DNA from: Pseudomonas parasichuanensis
GTDB lineage: Bacteria; Pseudomonadota; Gammaproteobacteria; Pseudomonadales; Pseudomonadaceae
Reading direction: 5' to 3'
Assembly (NCBI RefSeq): GCF_021601385.1
Contig: NZ_BQHO01000014.1
Location: 60,966-124,965, forward strand
DNA length: 64,000 nucleotides
The notes beneath the pieces were generated by a model that was not told the origin of the DNA, made no database searches, and was given only the letters and a program-made list of their open reading frames with translations. The position numbers and the translations under genes were made by a program. Below, piece after piece: positions 62,828-64,000 of this stretch (position 1 is the stretch's first letter; the number at the start of each line of letters is the position of its first letter).

Positions 62828-64000
62828 TCAGCGGCGCAGGCTGTCCAGCAATTTGTGCGTCGGATACCCATCCGCCGGCCAGCCCTGCGCCTGTTGCGCA
62901 TTGCGAATGGCCTTGCGGGTGTTGGCGCCGATGATGCCATCGGGGTTACCCGCCTCGTGACCGCTGGCGTTGAGCAGGCTCTGCAGCTCAATGCGCTCGC
63001 TGCGACTCAAGGGCAGGTCGTCCTTAGGCCAGCTACCGGCGATGAAGCCCCAGCCATAGAAACGGTCGCCCAGCAGGCTGACCGCCAGCGCGTACGACGA
63101 CGAGTTGTTGTACTTGAGGATGGCGCGGAAGTTGTCCAGCACAAGGAACGCCGGGCCGCGCGCACCGGCGGGTAGCAGCAGGGCGGCGGACAGCTGGCTG
63201 CTGTTGGCCGGAAGCTGGGTGCCTGCCGGCAGTTTCACGCCCAGTTGCAGCCAATCGCTGACGCTCTTGCGCTGGCTGCCGTCGGCCAGCCAGTAGTCGA
63301 AGCCGGCGGGCACCTCGACCTCGAAGCCCCACGGCTGGCCACGTTTCCAACCGGACGCTTGCAGGTAGTGGGCGGTCGAGGCGAGCGCATCGGCGGTGCT
63401 GTTCCAGATATCGCGGCGACCGTCACCGTCGAAGTCCACGGCGTGGGTCAGGTAGGTGGTGGGGATGAACTGGGTCTGGCCCATGGCGCCGGCCCAGGAG
63501 CCACGCATGGCGTCGGGCTGGATGTCGCCGTTCTGCAGGATCTGCAGGGCGGCGATCAGCTGGTCCTGGGCGAACTGCGGGCGACGGCCTTCGTAGGCCA
63601 GGGTGGCCAGTGAGCGGATCACCGACTTGCTGCCCTGGAACTGGCCGAAGTTGCTCTCCATGCCCCACACCGACACCAGCACCTGGCGATCGACGCCATA
63701 GCGTTGCTCGATTCGGCTCAGCAGTTCGGCGTTCTGCTCCAGCAGCTTCTTGCCATTGCGCACGCGCAATGGCGACAAGGCGCCGTCGAGGTACTCCCAG
63801 ACCGGGCGAGTGAATTCGGGTTGGCTGCGGTCGGCCTTGATCACGTCCATGTCCGGGGTGACACCCAGGAAGGCGCGGTCGAACAGGCTGGGGCTGATGC
63901 CGGCTTGCAGGGCCTGCTGGCGAAAGCCCGCCTGCCATTGGGCAAAGGTCTGCAGGGGCTGGATTTCGCTGCTGGTGTCGGTGCTGGTGCCGGGCAGCGT
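62828..64000 (-). CDS. Lytic murein transglycosylase with C-terminal peptidoglycan-binding domain (partial, 5' end outside window)
   Basis: At least 390 residues are visible, the N-terminus being cut by the window edge. The SLT/MltB-type domain has VLVSVWGMESNFGQFQGSKS (catalytic Glu), GSWAGAMGQTQFIPTTYLTH and DFDGDGRRDIWNSTADALAS. A C-terminal PG_binding_1 domain (~last 60 residues: LQSLLNASGHEAGNPDGIIG, AQGWPADGYPTHKLLDSL) recognises peptidoglycan. It belongs to the MltB family 3 type, sometimes called SltB. It is convergent with ldcA and complements mltB and rlpA. Confidence 0.92.
   Translation of the reverse strand, partial: TLPGTSTDTSSEIQPLQTFAQWQAGFRQQALQAGISPSLFDRAFLGVTPDMDVIKADRSQPEFTRPVWEYLDGALSPLRVRNGKKLLEQNAELLSRIEQRYGVDRQVLVSVWGMESNFGQFQGSKSVIRSLATLAYEGRRPQFAQDQLIAALQILQNGDIQPDAMRGSWAGAMGQTQFIPTTYLTHAVDFDGDGRRDIWNSTADALASTAHYLQASGWKRGQPWGFEVEVPAGFDYWLADGSQRKSVSDWLQLGVKLPAGTQLPANSSQLSAALLLPAGARGPAFLVLDNFRAILKYNNSSSYALAVSLLGDRFYGWGFIAGSWPKDDLPLSRSERIELQSLLNASGHEAGNPDGIIGANTRKAIRNAQQAQGWPADGYPTHKLLDSLRR

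Overview
The window is chromosomal DNA of a fluorescent pseudomonad, most probably of the Pseudomonas putida group. This rests on recognised gene order (nrdR-ribDE-ribBA-ribH-nusB-thiL-pgpA; dxs-ispA-xseB; exaC-eat-eutBC next to a sigma-54 regulator, mpl and ubiX; proA-nadD-rsfS-rlmH-mrdA-rodA-mltB-rlpA-dacA-lipB-lipA), high GC with strong third-position GC bias, and many P. putida-type REP elements. It is core genome: I see no tRNA, rRNA, insertion sequence, prophage or CRISPR array.

Layout. 1-3.0 kb: minus-strand zinc-type operon (ZrgA-like His-rich protein, ABC ATPase, FtsX-like permease, DUF3299 protein cut by the window edge) behind a Zur-box-like palindrome. 3.1-7.1 kb: two unrecognised proteins, a CnoX-like thioredoxin, a methyltransferase and a YbaY lipoprotein. 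7.1-15.2 kb: nrdR and the riboflavin operon, then nusB, thiL, pgpA, a periplasmic binding protein and a separate ribA. 15.2-21.1 kb: btuF/btuB (cobalamin uptake) and dxs-ispA-xseB (isoprenoid precursors). 21.3-25.0 kb: an MBOAT acyltransferase with two SGNH hydrolases, probably an envelope or polysaccharide O-acetylation unit. 25.1-26.0 kb: ribB under an FMN riboswitch. 26.1-32.5 kb: rtcB, a zeta-toxin-like ATPase, an XRE/S24-like regulator, ppa, an MtfA-like peptidase, DedA and GNAT. 32.6-41.7 kb: ethanolamine catabolism (exaC, eat, eutB, eutC; sigma-54 promoters; eatR), then mpl. 41.7-49.8 kb: ubiX, a small lipoprotein, a MORN/C13-peptidase lipoprotein, MaoC, lrgAB, a LON-N protein, a DedA-PAP2 fusion and mpg. 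50.1-64 kb: proA, nadD, the cell-elongation/peptidoglycan block, lipoate synthesis, an LD-carboxypeptidase and a lytic transglycosylase cut by the window edge.

The genes connect in several ways. Riboflavin synthesis is split: the operon's RibBA has a degenerate GTP cyclohydrolase II half (a RibBX), the intact cyclohydrolase is the separate RibA, and only the solo RibB sits behind the FMN riboswitch. EutBC needs adenosylcobalamin, which fits with btuB/btuF being nearby. The right third is centred on peptidoglycan growth, hydrolysis and recycling (mrdA, rodA, mltB, rlpA, dacA, ldcA, mpl, a second transglycosylase).

The most unusual locus is eatR-mpl. A REP pair lies inside the eatR reading frame, between the AAA+ and Fis domains, and eatR has no stop codon before mpl, so one open frame of 1133 codons spans both. 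Other points of interest are a three-way-junction-like inverted repeat between eutC and the GNAT gene, an S24-like regulator with substituted catalytic positions, and an orphan zeta-like kinase beside rtcB.
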